64,000 bases of DNA from Prostheceraeus crozeri (taxonomy: Eukaryota; Platyhelminthes; Polycladida; Euryleptidae), in assembly GCA_907163375.1 (NCBI GenBank), contig CAJQUW010001831.1:1-64000 (forward strand). The letters are read 5' to 3'. The notes under the pieces are model-generated. The model ran no database searches. It saw only the letters and a list, made by a program, of their open reading frames with translations, and was not told the DNA's origin. Shown piece by piece: positions 58,401-62,222 of this stretch. A program made the position numbers and the translations under genes. The stretch's first letter is position 1; the number at the start of each line of letters is the position of its first letter.

Positions 58401-59021
58401 TCTACGACATGAAACCAGTGTAATCTATAGTTCAACCGGATTTCATTATACAAGATAAATTTAATCAAACGTTATAACCGATTTTAACCGGTTAAGATAA
58501 AGTGTAGCCGGTTAACCGATCCCAGCCGTCACCACAACGCAATATTAATTATGATAGTAAATGATAAGATATATAAGGAAATTAAGTATAAGAAGTTTTA
58601 ATTTCTTCGAGTTTGTTTGATGGCATCAAAATTTGTATGAGGTTGAAGCTCACTCAATTGTCACTCCCATATTACCTGTTTTTCATTGTAGGACTGAAAT
58701 TACTCGGTTTCAAGCCGAAGAGTTTCCTCAAGACCTACTATCAAGTTCGACCGAGTCAATTCATCTACCCAGACGAATCTAAAGTGGAAGGATCTACGAC
58801 ACTCTTCACTGCTTTGTTGCAGAAATGCTTGGAACGCAATGTGATTGCTATGTGTCTGTACGTACCAAGGGAAACATCGGCGCCTGCCATGGTAGCTCTC
58901 TTGCCACAGGCGGAGAGCAAAGACGATCAGGGCGTGCAAGAGAAACCTCCTGGGTTCCATGTCGTCTTCTTGCCCTATTCTGATGATCTACGAACGATAA
59001 CTTTGCCCAAATTGGAGACAG
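4424..59021 (+). CDS. XRCC6: XRCC6 (Ku70) gene, N-terminal about 445 codons, 3' end outside window
   Basis: Nine exons join in frame into a Ku70-like protein. Ku70 pairs with Ku80 to form a ring that binds DNA double-strand ends in the nucleus, recruits the non-homologous end-joining machinery and acts at telomeres. Visible in order are an acidic N-terminus (residues 1-22), a vWA-like domain with the strand RDAVIFLIDCNSSM (about 28-41) and the block RIFLFTNEDNPH (about 155-166), then the Ku core beginning near KKRALSSISFTLGGS, with GVYNLVR, GSRKIYF, LLGFKPKSFLK and GFHVVFLPYSDD. These blocks match Ku70 in order and spacing as I know the family. Vertebrate Ku70 is about 609 residues, so roughly a quarter is missing beyond residue 445. 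Exon joins are 4424-4489, 7138-7320, 9345-9389, 9456-9604, 12131-12209, 13559-13669, 16022-16200, 27089-27282 and 58692-59021. Introns 7 (10.9 kb) and 8 (31.4 kb) are far larger than the rest. No frame break was seen. Confidence 0.93.
5006..5545. repeat. Interleaved inverted repeats A-B-A'-B'
   Basis: Segment A (about 5006-5113) is the reverse complement of A' (about 5276-5396). Segment B (about 5142-5222) is the reverse complement of B' (about 5460-5545). Matches are long with scattered substitutions, for example CATTTCATCCAACATCAGGA in A against its complement in A', and TTTAATGAATGCCCGTC in B' against its complement in B. The order A-B-A'-B' is not that of a simple palindrome. It lies in XRCC6 intron 1 and may be a rearranged transposon. 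Confidence 0.75.
5530..6490 (+). pseudogene. Dead Tc1-type (DD34E) transposase, interrupted by a SINE
   Basis: The frame from 6191 to the stop at 6490 reads DDNATCHRR, stop, then WATCSPDLSPTENV and ends with LIESMPTQIRQMAEL. The Asp of DDN and the Glu of PTEN are separated by exactly 34 positions, the spacing of Tc1 transposases. At least three in-frame stops break it. An upstream segment at 5533-5660 (LKRKIRLRTDRMIIRLVRK) resembles the linker after the N-terminal DNA-binding domain. An internally deleted SINE (5955-6072) sits between the two parts, so the transposon was probably already present when the SINE inserted. It cannot make active protein. Confidence 0.65.
5955..6072 (-). mobile_element. 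SINE family B, internally deleted copy
   Basis: This shares the 3' region of the copies at 27368-27565 and 31186-31388, including the stretch around GACGGTGCTGACTTAAGTCA, then jumps from the TAGTCC position straight to the CACGGACACC end. The tRNA-related middle is missing. Confidence 0.75.
6896..7022 (-). mobile_element. SINE family B, diverged copy
   Basis: This is a diverged copy on the minus strand. GACGGTGCTGAC, a GGAGCG block, CTTCCGATGACACTTT and GGGGTTCGACCT align in order with the better preserved copies. The last contains the complement of the tRNA-like B box. It ends about 115 bases before XRCC6 exon 2. Confidence 0.6.
7138..7320 (+). CDS. XRCC6: XRCC6 coding exon 2, start of vWA-like domain
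   Basis: This exon has 61 codons, phase 0 at both ends, acceptor TTTTCAG at 7131-7137 and donor GTAAGT at 7321. It begins YQAEQRDAVIFLIDCNSSM, the first beta strand and loop of the Ku70 vWA-like domain, and ends KDVTGIVLYGT, equivalent to the conserved second strand. Ku vWA domains mediate contacts with Ku80 and partners and usually lack a complete metal site. Confidence 0.93.
7560..7965 (-). repeat. Unclassified dispersed repeat, copy 1
   Basis: Read on the minus strand, 7770-7965 aligns with 28800-29020 read on the plus strand. Shared strings include CAATACCTTACAGAGA / TAATACCTTACAGAGA and ATTCCTTCAGATTCGAAGAA. Identity looks roughly three quarters over about 200 bases; the outer limits are uncertain. 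No terminal structure or coding domain was recognised. Confidence 0.6.
9345..9389 (+). CDS. XRCC6: XRCC6 coding exon 3 (15 codons)
   Basis: This is a 45-base micro-exon encoding KLSTSAEMKNIHILQ, which matches the Ku70 segment ending in a conserved I-x-V/I-L-Q motif. The acceptor is TTTTCAG and the donor is CAG|GTAAAT. The following intron is only 66 bases (9390-9455), very small beside the 31 kb intron 8. Confidence 0.9.
9456..9604 (+). CDS. XRCC6: XRCC6 coding exon 4, with GC donor
   Basis: The exon has 49 codons plus two bases. It includes LDQPDAPRILQLERI and YSLADALWTCLDMFS, which align with Ku70 blocks ending in the conserved LW-C-x-F/M-F-S. The only donor that keeps phase with exon 5 is AAG|GCGAGT at 9605, a GC-AG intron. 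The nearby GT at 9609 would leave phase 0 and break the frame at exon 5. Confidence 0.88.
9645..9820 (+). mobile_element. tRNA-derived SINE family A, diverged copy
   Basis: An A-box-like ATGGCTGAGTTGTTGAAGG (about 9661) and a B-box-like AGTTCGAGTGTG are followed by the tail GTCCGCCTTGGGAGG and CACCGCTCTCACTAAAGG. The tail matches the better copy at 35500-35665. It sits about 40 bases downstream of exon 4. Confidence 0.65.
10331..10376 (+). repeat. G-rich degenerate GGGTTC repeat
   Basis: Runs of three G recur every 6-13 bases (GGGTTCGGGTTTCGG, then GGGTCGGTTTCGGG, TTAGGATAGGG). The C-poor strand could form a G-quadruplex. It lies in XRCC6 intron 4 in otherwise AT-rich sequence. Confidence 0.6.
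10500..12120. other. XRCC6 intron 4, no supported feature
   Basis: AT-rich intronic sequence. The open frame at 11343-11726 has no recognisable motif and is in low-complexity surroundings (an A-rich run near 11540). Confidence 0.5.
12131..12209 (+). CDS. XRCC6: XRCC6 coding exon 5
   Basis: One base completes a split Ser codon, followed by 26 codons containing SHKLGFKRIFLFTNEDNPH, among the most recognisable Ku70 sequences (S-H-K then F-T-N-E-D-N-P-H). The donor is GG|GTAAGT at 12210. The acceptor region reads TTTGCAGCAG, so the second CAG could be used instead, changing the protein by one residue without breaking phase. Confidence 0.92.
13559..13669 (+). CDS. XRCC6: XRCC6 coding exon 6
   Basis: This exon has 37 codons, phase 0 at both ends, acceptor ACTTCAG and donor AAG|GTGAGT. 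It encodes the end of the vWA-like domain, including NDLRQNDADIELIN and FSLEPFYK, equivalent to the Ku70 stretch running into the conserved F-Y-x-D position completed by the next exon. Confidence 0.9.
13728..14821. mobile_element. Fold-back-like element with internal 20-bp-scale repeats
   Basis: An identical 43-base sequence beginning AGATATCTAGTGGGTTTGGT occurs at 13728-13770 and again, in the same orientation, at 14779-14821. Just inside the left copy, 13767-13840 is the near-perfect reverse complement of 14258-14333. Between 14333 and 14760 a motif close to TCTGAAATATAAATGAC recurs irregularly at 20-40 base intervals. No transposase frame is visible, suggesting a non-autonomous element. 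Confidence 0.65.
14945..15015 (+). other. tRNA-like sequence (pseudogene or SINE head)
   Basis: A-box-like TGCTGAGTTGGTAAGA and a perfect-looking B box GGTTCAAGTCC are spaced as in a tRNA gene, and the region ends in AGAAGCA. The putative acceptor stem pairs poorly (several mismatches), so it is more likely a tRNA pseudogene or the head of a SINE than a working tRNA gene. No body shared with the other SINEs was seen. Confidence 0.5.
16022..16200 (+). CDS. XRCC6: XRCC6 coding exon 7, vWA to core junction
   Basis: The exon has 59 codons plus two bases. It begins DFLVTDDDELTDM and contains LLSRVRAKDHKKRALSS followed by QVGVYNLVR, the entry into the Ku DNA-encircling core. The donor is AA|GTGAGT at 16201, about 440 bases before the first giant repeat array, whose units repeat the same GTGAG string. 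Confidence 0.92.
16645..26617 (+). repeat. Giant minisatellite, about 247 units of 40/41 bp, in XRCC6 intron 7
   Basis: The array runs without interruption for about 9.97 kb. A typical unit contains GTGAGAAGCGGTGAGCCAGT followed by GAGCACGTCCAAGCCTCCAT. There are two main length classes: 40 bases with GCACGTCC and 41 bases with GCACCGTCC, GCATCGTCC or GCACCGACG. The main sequence variant is CGG versus TGG after GAAG. Each unit has three GTGAG strings on the XRCC6 sense strand. All three minus-strand frames lack stops in most units, which creates long spurious frames. The flanks (16205-16640, 26620-27088) are ordinary single-copy-looking intron. Confidence 0.97.
20640..25980 (+). repeat. Higher-order tandem duplication of about 2.63 kb within the array
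   Basis: The order of unit variants from about 20640 to 22540 recurs exactly 2628 bases downstream. For example, the rare AGCCAGTCAGCACG variant is at 20703 and again at 23331. After about 22600 the offset becomes 2709, consistent with two extra units near 25150-25260 in the second copy. The two blocks are adjacent, so one block of about 65 units was duplicated in tandem. Older, less perfect duplications are visible between about 18750-19480 and 20400-21000. Confidence 0.8.
27089..27282 (+). CDS. XRCC6: XRCC6 coding exon 8, Ku core
   Basis: One base completes the split codon from exon 7, then 64 codons plus one base follow. It contains AVKLDKRTNEELRR, LLSSTAEMLMPQDLKK and LEIGSRKIYFEND, matching the Ku70 core segment with the conserved T-N-E and Y/I-G-S-R motifs. 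The acceptor is AATTGCAG at 27081-27088 and the donor is AAAG|GTAATA. It is the first exon after the 10 kb array. Confidence 0.92.
27368..27565 (+). mobile_element. tRNA-derived SINE family B, full-length copy
   Basis: The tRNA-like head has A box TGGCACAGTGGTTGCG and B box AGGTCGAACCC. The body contains GGCAGGAAGGGCATCCGGA, CTCCAAACAAAGTCTGACTT and GTAAAAAGTGACGTAAAAAT. The copy at 31186-31388 is its close inverted counterpart. It lies 85 bases downstream of XRCC6 exon 8. Confidence 0.85.
28494..28630 (+). repeat. Short minisatellite, about 4 units of 31 bp
   Basis: CGATGGCACCAATCAATTAA is followed by TTGCAATTATT, repeated about four times with substitutions (CGATGGCAGC, GATGGCACC, CGACGGCACC variants). 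The last unit is degenerate. Confidence 0.75.
28800..29020 (+). repeat. Unclassified dispersed repeat, copy 2
   Basis: This is the inverted partner of 7770-7965. Shared strings include ATTCCTTCAGATTCGAAGAA and a stretch around TTTTAAAAAAAGTTAGCAGG. It may be part of a longer transposon; no terminal repeats were found. Confidence 0.6.
29300..31090. other. XRCC6 intron 8, no supported feature
   Basis: AT-rich intronic sequence with no recognisable domain, repeat or RNA on either strand. Confidence 0.5.
31186..31388 (-). mobile_element. tRNA-derived SINE family B, full-length inverted copy
   Basis: This is the reverse complement of the copy at 27368-27565 over nearly its whole length, including GGGTTCGACCTCTGGACCAT (complement of the B-box region) and CACTGTGCCACGGACACCAC at the head. 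The head abuts the long hairpin at 31388. Confidence 0.85.
31388..31542. repeat. Long hairpin with about 70-base arms
   Basis: Arm 31388-31457 is a near-perfect reverse complement of arm 31472-31542, with a loop of about 14 bases. Each arm, read towards its outer end, contains CTGAGGAGGGAAGCAGCATC then CGAAAG. This has the C-U-G-A-N-G-A ... G-A-A-A layout of a hammerhead ribozyme core (31489-31514 on plus, 31416-31441 on minus). It could be a MITE, two head-to-head ends of a retroelement, or a hairpin RNA source. Confidence 0.8.
31945..32112 (-). mobile_element. SINE family B, strongly diverged copy
   Basis: The order of GACGGGTGCTGAC, a GGAGTGGTTGTGGTC block, TTTCCTGCCGACCTACAAT and CAAACCACTGTGC follows the family B consensus in reverse, with many substitutions and a run of T. 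Confidence 0.6.
32623..32799. mobile_element. pogo/Tigger-like MITE (177 bp)
   Basis: Terminal inverted repeats start CAGTGGAACCTCCTATTGCG at the left and, as the complement, CAGAAGAACATCCATACTAC at the right. Each is flanked by TA, the target duplication typical of the Tc1-mariner-pogo superfamily. Internal copies of a GCGGACA motif recur five or more times. It is too short to encode a transposase. Confidence 0.7.
33000..34310. other. XRCC6 intron 8, no supported feature
   Basis: No domain or structured repeat recognised. A 41-base segment with splice-like borders (33618-33658) was noted but is too short to support. Confidence 0.45.
34330..35027 (+). pseudogene. LINE reverse transcriptase 3' fragment (CR1/L2-like)
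   Basis: Broken frames read QAALNAAARLIYG, then LLRELKWLPIHARIQQRIA, SCLSTAAPDYLLSEL, GGRSFTATAPRVWNCLPVDI and a C-terminal LLKSYF. This is the characteristic end of CR1/L2-type LINE reverse transcriptase proteins. A stop interrupts the upstream part and one frame change is needed near 34600. The 3' end carries AATAAAG and a short GAAT repeat tail (35010-35027), which suggests a natural 5'-truncated insertion. Confidence 0.8.
35500..35665 (+). mobile_element. tRNA-derived SINE family A
   Basis: The head has A box TGGCTCAGTTGGTAAGG and B box GGTTCGAGTCT. The body reads GTCCGCCTCGGGAGGTGCCA and CACCGCTCTCACTAAAGGCT. The same body is at 9700-9780. Confidence 0.75.
35786..35822 (-). other. Hammerhead-variant-like motif at Penelope 3' end (copy 1)
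   Basis: Read on the minus strand this 37-base sequence has outer arms CCTAC and GTAGG, an inner stem GTC-TTAG-GAC, and a joining strand GAAACGC with a palindromic ACGCGT. It lies just downstream of the endonuclease end of the Penelope-like element. Small hammerhead variants are known in Penelope-like elements. The CUGANGA box here reads CUUGAUACA, so the assignment is tentative. Confidence 0.45.
35879..37940 (-). mobile_element. Penelope-like retroelement 1, broken
   Basis: In element order on the minus strand are an N-terminal part (37937-37548), a reverse transcriptase entry with LLITGNRPAQFHVSVKDHK and FPLRPIA (37511-37188), DWLASAIRNQL and NLYPSIP (about 37190-37000), KGCPKGAHFSPPFAFIYMN (about 36880-36830), the palm motif RHIDDIIMG (about 36750), and a C-terminal endonuclease remnant with SALSEYHLNFH (36130-35879). 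Frameshifts and stops separate these parts. The position of the first catalytic Asp reads LHV instead of the usual F-D-V, so the enzyme would be dead even without the frame breaks. Confidence 0.85.
38050..38760. other. XRCC6 intron 8, no supported feature
   Basis: Includes a short TA-rich run near 38288. No domain recognised. Confidence 0.45.
38779..38890 (+). other. Exon-like segment, unknown gene
   Basis: An acceptor-like TATTTAG is followed by one base and 37 codons (begins QETVHRINYYRSKSMVQ, ends NTVHE) and a donor-like GAG|GTATTA, leaving in phase 0. It is one of several such segments on the XRCC6 sense strand within intron 8. No family was recognised, and chance openness cannot be excluded for this length. 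Confidence 0.25.
40953..41081 (+). other. Exon-like segment with strong splice borders, unknown gene
   Basis: Acceptor TTTCTCTTTTCAG, 43 codons in phase 0 at both ends (PVPHPATVTVIFERNSYERR ... SINDINKHL) and donor TTG|GTAAGC. The splice borders are the best of any unassigned segment in the window, and the composition looks protein-like. I do not recognise the protein. It is not needed for XRCC6, whose exons 8 and 9 already join without a gap. Confidence 0.4.
41312..41577 (+). other. Exon-like segment, unknown gene
   Basis: After GGTGGTAG a frame opens in phase 0, matching the end of the previous segment 230 bases upstream. It reads KWNEYRDAGVDIPSVSLLTV and continues to SSSFLF and a stop near 41576. 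A GTCAGA donor at 41443 would end the exon earlier. The polypyrimidine tract is weak. Function unknown. Confidence 0.28.
42484..42990 (-). pseudogene. LINE reverse transcriptase C-terminal fragment
   Basis: Read on the minus strand in one frame with two stops: FCYLGDMLDSQGGVERAVRA, NAWSKWRELASLL, VYESCMRSVLVYG, stop, ETWSL, and RLRWFGHVKR near the end. This layout (Y-L-G-x-x-L-D, a long helix, then E-T-W and R-L-R-W-x-G-H-V) is typical of non-LTR retrotransposon C-termini in marine invertebrates. It is truncated and not coding. Confidence 0.75.
43100..43558 (+). repeat. Unclassified interspersed repeat with CAA tail
   Basis: A GC-richer block in AT-rich surroundings containing GTGTCGTAAGAGTCGACTGA and ending in AACAACAACAACAAC (43541-43556), like a short retroelement with a simple tail. 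No open frame of note. Class unknown. Confidence 0.4.
43765..43826 (+). repeat. Degenerate ATTT microsatellite
   Basis: Tandem TTTA/ATTT units, interrupted in the middle. Confidence 0.8.
44313..44777 (+). other. Two adjacent exon-like frames, unknown gene
   Basis: From the acceptor-like TTGGCAACAG a frame reads TPTISYDSEKKNIFNSVSLL and stays open to a stop at about 44579. The stop TAG is itself the end of an acceptor-like TATTTTTTGCTAG. From 44580 a second frame reads TTTKYEMFASLSSIETSDYT and ends at a stop at 44775-44777 after HALWQTIRSS. Either a splice or a frameshift would join them. It stops about 70 bases before the second repeat array. No family recognised; stops are sparse in other frames here too. 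Confidence 0.25.
44850..49254 (+). repeat. Second satellite array, about 190 units of 23 bp, in XRCC6 intron 8
   Basis: The unit contains GCATTGCAGCAGTGAA followed by AAAACAT or GAAACAT. Variants include GCATTGCTGCAG and occasional truncated units, where ACAT is followed directly by CAGTGAAAAAACAT. Rare landmarks recur: AACAAGCATTGCAG occurs near 46150, 47445 and 48318, showing block duplications of about 1.3 and 0.87 kb. The minus strand lacks stops in all frames across most units, giving spurious frames up to 472 codons of Cys/Phe/His-rich repeats. It is unrelated in sequence to the 40/41-bp array. Confidence 0.96.
49260..51300. other. XRCC6 intron 8, no supported feature
   Basis: AT-rich sequence with no recognised domain or repeat structure. 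Confidence 0.5.
51306..52100 (+). pseudogene. Truncated Tc1/mariner-type transposase
   Basis: An uninterrupted 263-codon frame starting MAHDQFTRGMAIGMI has an N-terminal helix-turn-helix region, the GRPRK linker (about residues 54-58), a second DNA-binding part, then the first catalytic Asp in VLWTDESRF and the second in FQDDNARPHRS. Family members run to about 340 residues. Here the protein diverges after the second Asp into a short unrelated tail, so the third acidic residue (E or D, about 34 on) and the C-terminus are missing. No terminal inverted repeats were identified. It could bind DNA but should not transpose. Confidence 0.85.
52600..53010 (-). pseudogene. Penelope-like reverse transcriptase fragment
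   Basis: In broken minus-strand frames: LFVGNFYKHIDGVMM, then LANILLASYES and VHIRNVDDIFMHG. This resembles the palm region of Penelope-type reverse transcriptases (F-Y-x-Q-I-D-G-V-x-M-G-S-P, L-A-N, then x-V-D-D-x-F). At least one frameshift lies between the blocks. It is separate from the endonuclease piece at 53779-54545. Confidence 0.6.
53684..53721 (-). other. Hammerhead-variant-like motif at Penelope 3' end (copy 2)
   Basis: The core matches the copy at 35786-35822: CCCTTGA(G/T)ACAGTC, a short loop, GACGAAACGCGT. The inner stem GTC/GAC is kept and the loop is TTTAA. The outer arms pair poorly. It lies just downstream of the endonuclease end of Penelope-like element 2. Confidence 0.4.
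53779..54545 (-). mobile_element. Penelope-like element 2, thumb and GIY-YIG-type endonuclease
   Basis: A minus-strand frame of 194 codons, extended upstream to 54545, contains YKWYSKPNHSGICLRKDCWL (end of the reverse transcriptase region), a linker, then a zinc-binding C-x-x-C (CQCDICKQIG), YLVYEFSCKICQIKYIGQSS (the GIY-YIG-like core with K-Y-I-G) and FRSRYNEHERSVRNRDKKSA with the conserved R and E/H positions. Downstream SDHHLKHH and ARWIASKMPNL-like sequence completes the domain. The endonuclease part is unbroken, while the reverse transcriptase is missing, so the copy is not autonomous. Confidence 0.85.
54600..56510. other. XRCC6 intron 8, no supported feature
   Basis: AT-rich intronic sequence. 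No domain, repeat or RNA gene recognised on either strand. Confidence 0.5.
56521..58530. mobile_element. hAT-like element, about 2.0 kb, no transposase
   Basis: The left end CAGGGCTGAGACTGGTTAA pairs with the right end, read as complement, GACGGCTGGGATCGGTTAA (about 14 of 19 positions). CCGGTTAACCGG-type palindromes lie just inside both ends. Flanks CCCACAAT and ACCACAAC could be a diverged 8-base target duplication, as in hAT elements. The interior has no recognisable transposase. A second hAT-like terminus (complement CAGTGATTCTTAACCGGGGG) is nested near 58085-58190. Confidence 0.6.
58692..59021 (+). CDS. XRCC6: XRCC6 coding exon 9, Ku core
   Basis: This is the largest exon seen, 330 bases, entering and leaving in phase 1. 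It begins GLKLLGFKPKSFLK (the Gly codon is split) and contains RPSQFIYPDES, STTLFTALLQKCLER, CLYVPRETSAP and PPGFHVVFLPYSDDLR, all close to Ku70 core blocks. The acceptor is TTCATTGTAG and the donor is CAG|GTAAAT at 59022. No continuing exon was recognised downstream to 64000. Confidence 0.93.
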
Positions 59022-59029
59022 GTAAATCC

Positions 59030-60340
59030 TATTTTATCTCTTCTTTGTAATGGAGGATTAATCCATCGAATTCCTATCTTTTCGTCCGAAAATGATCTTT
59101 ACAGGAATTTGCTCAGTTGATAGTTAGGCATGGCGCCAAATGCTTTCCGAATTCAGCCTCTCTTTGTCTCGCATAGAACGTCAGAAACTTGTAAAGGAAT
59201 TTCTTACACGGCATTAATATGACGTGCTCGGCGTATCTTCTTTCTTCCATATCTTGCTCGGAATTTCAGTCTTTCAATGCATCTTGCTAAGTGCTGTTCA
59301 TATATTAGCGCAGACGCGGAATCATGCGCTATTCGGAGGAAATATGTAGGCCTATTCATACCATTTTTGGAGAAACATGCAGGTAAGAAGAGAGATTTGT
59401 GTTCGGCAAATGGAAGACAGTAATCTTGACATTTTATTGAATTATTGATGGAATATTGGAGGTAGAAGACGCCATTTTCACATTGAGAATGGACAATGCA
59501 TGCCTTTTGTCTTACAAGAGAAGCCGTTATTTATGATATAGTGAAGACTTGATCTGCAATAATACAGAGGCGGTATCATTGAATTATTTATCATGAAGAG
59601 TCGCATCACGCATTCGTGAGCTAATATGAAGACATTGAGACAGGAGGCTTCTGTTTTTCCAAATTCTGTTGTTCTCTTTCTTTGGAAAACATTCGTGAAG
59701 ATGAGGAATTTGAGTAATTCTGTCGCTTTGTGTCAGTAAAAATGCGTTTGTTGTGTAGTATTTAGCATCCTACACATCATTGTGGCTTGCCATTACTATT
59801 ATCCCACAAAGAAGAACGAGCACAGCAAAATTCGCAGAATATCTGGTAAGGCTGGATTTAATTTCCCAAAATATTTTGCTATGGTGGCAGGATAATTTTG
59901 ACTGGAAGCCACCGAATTTTCAGCTTTCATTGACCAGTATAGATTCAGTGACAGTGTAGTGTCGTATAGTGTCATGAGAGTATTGACACTATAGATTATC
60001 ATGTGAACTGAGCGACAGACTTATTAAAATTTTAGTTTCATCCTTGTTCTACATCATGCAAGGTGTGACTAAAAATTATTGAGACTGGAAATGTTTTACT
60101 TGAAAGTCGTTGAAATTCCGCTGTCTTTTATGCGATTCTTATCAATAAGTGTATGAACTAATATCAGTGAAAAAATTGTGAGCCGAAACCTCAATTCAAA
60201 CTTTCAGGAGCATTTTTAGTTAAATCAAGTTTTGCAAGCGCAACGAGGTGAAAAAACGTTATAAAAAGAACGCATCTTTACTTCACTAAAACACATTAAA
60301 ACACAAAATTCTGAGGAAGGCACTCTTTGTAACATTCATA
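59030..60340. other. XRCC6 intron 9, no supported feature
   Basis: Sequence after exon 9. Searched by eye for the next Ku70 core exon (needs phase 1 entry); none recognised. Confidence 0.45.
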
Positions 60341-60348
60341 AAAAATCA

Positions 60349-60660
60349 CTAAACGACGTAATCTCTACAACTCTGAATCACTCTCTCACAGTGCTCCAGA
60401 AGCCTCTCCACCTGAGTCAGAAAGTCGTCCTCAGGAATGGAGCGCGACACTCTCAGAGAAGTGGCCACAACCTCGTCGGCATCTTGGAAAGTGATCTTCT
60501 TCATTTCTCTTTTTAAGCGATAAGCCGGTGCTGGACACATTTCCGAACTGGGAACCAATGAAGCTGCTTGAGGACTGGCGTGATGTGATCTCGTCGCCGA
60601 GATCCAGTGCTCATGCGGGCCGCTGCATCTGCACCGCTTGGAGACGGCGCAGATGAATAT
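60349..60660 (-). pseudogene. LINE fragment followed by unassigned C-terminal-like frame
   Basis: At about 60660-60520 the minus strand reads RRRDHITPVLKQLHWFPVRK, a block typical of CR1/L2-like LINE reverse transcriptases. Then, in another frame down to a stop at 60349, it reads MKKITFQDADEVVATSLRVS and ends ERVIQSCRDYVV. The second part is not a LINE sequence I recognise. It looks protein-like, but its origin is unknown. Confidence 0.55.
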
Positions 60661-60711
60661 CCGAGATCATCACAGAAATAGCTAAAATATAGCAAAACGC
60701 ATGTATTCATT

Positions 60712-61142
60712 AAAAACATCGTAACATGAAAATTATCGTAAATGAAAACATCGTACTGGTCTTACAAAGGCATAGTCTCCTTCATGGCTCATGGCTCCTA
60801 GTAATCTGAAGCCTAGCGTCACTTCCAGCGGATATCTATTTAGGATTCTATGGATGGACATAAATTACTAGTAGATATCTTTTCCATTTGATACCGGATA
60901 TGTTGATTTTTATACCAAAATCTTGGATTCCATGTGGAAATTACTTGGGCAGTCCCTGACAATTATGAATTTTGAAAATTATGTTTTTTCAAGTGTAATA
61001 TTATCATACTCTATTTTTTATATTTTTCATTTACGATGTTTTTAATGCTACGATGTTTTCATATACGATATTATCTGTTTACGATGTTTTTTATGTTACG
61101 ATGTTTTTAAATTACGATATTATTATTACGATGTTTTCATAT
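60712..61142. repeat. Inverted TACGATGTTTT repeats
   Basis: At 60712-60760 the complement motif AAAACATCGTA occurs twice. At 61030-61142 TACGATGTTTT recurs about five times with TACGATATTA variants. The two blocks are inverted with respect to each other, about 300 bases apart, like subterminal repeats of a small transposon. Confidence 0.55.
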
Positions 61143-61426
61143 AGAACCCAAAACGCATTGTATCAATGGCAAATTATCTTTCAGCCCTCATACACAACGC
61201 ATGCGAATGTCTTCCTAGGTCTTAATAGTTCGATTGCTCCTCATGAATGGCCTGTATTCGGAAGAGACGCTCTCAGCATCAGAGGAGGTAAAGATCGCTC
61301 TTCCAATGAATATCCCATAAAGTGTTCAGTGTTCTTTAGAAGAACATTTTCCAACTCGGTCTTTACATTCGCATGAAAATCATCACTGATATCATCAATC
61401 AGTTGTTTGTCTTGAGACGGATGACA

Positions 61427-61822
61427 CTAACGGTCTTGAAATTGCTTCAGACAACGAGGAATAGAGGCATAATTGGAGGAAGTTTCTACACTACCTCTTG
61501 CAATCTCGGTGTCCAATTTTGCGATTAGTTCCTTTAGGTTAACGATTGCCGCGCAATTAATCATCTTCCAAGTCAATTCTTTTAGGCCCTGATAATTGAT
61601 AAGGTAGTATTCCACTGTTTCTATGTGTGTGTGTCCCAACGGGTGATTATCGAAGAGGGCGCTTCTTCCAGTTTGCGACACCTTTTTGCTTGATATCAAG
61701 TCATTGACTTTTGGGTAGAGTCCAATCACCATATCAGCAACTCTATGTGGGTTGTGCCCCAAACAAATCACGTGTGTCATCTTCCGCATAAAAACTACCA
61801 TTGCTCCAACCGGTTTCAACAT
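61427..61822 (-). pseudogene. hAT-like transposase fragment
   Basis: A 131-codon minus-strand frame contains THVICLGHNPHRVADMVIGL, YPKVNDLISSKKV and LINYQGLKEL. This resembles the C-L-x-H-x-L-H-R-V block and following region of invertebrate hAT-like transposases. No flanking N- or C-terminal parts were identified. Family assignment is from motif memory only. Confidence 0.4.
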
Positions 61823-62106
61823 GCCTCATCAGTAACATCAGCAATCAGTAGACACAAGTGGTTTGTAATAACTCATGCATTTTCAAGAAATCATCAATGC
61901 ATGTGTTTGAAAGCACTTATTTTCATTACATGCATTTTTGCGCAATTAAATCTGAAATAATTATGTACGCAACAAGTGCAAGGTATCCATTTTTACTGCA
62001 TTTTTCGAGATCAACATGTCTGTGCAGGAGACCGAAGGACGAGGGCATAGTATGTTGATCGAGAACAATGCAATTAAGATAGATATCTTCGCACGAATCG
62101 CATAAG

Positions 62107-62222
62107 TACCGTATTTCTTTGAATATGAGACGCCCTTGAATAAGAGACGCCCTCGAATAAGAGACGCATCCGTGAGAGGAAAAAATTTAATAAGAGACGC
62201 CCTTGAATAAGAGACGCATGTA
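62107..62222 (+). repeat. Repeat of TTGAATAAGAGACGCCC units
   Basis: The segment begins ACCGTATTTCTTTGAATATG. The unit TTGAATAAGAGACGCCC or close variants occurs five times, partly tandem. A two-unit copy lies at 62855-62887. It resembles ends of short DNA transposons in marine invertebrates, but I could not classify it. Confidence 0.6.

Noticed and set aside
61184-61290. Further XRCC6 exon after exon 9 (frame PSYTTHANVFLGLNSS)
   Set aside because: Splice-like borders exist, but phase 1 entry required by exon 9 gives a stop, and there is no similarity to the Ku70 C-terminus.
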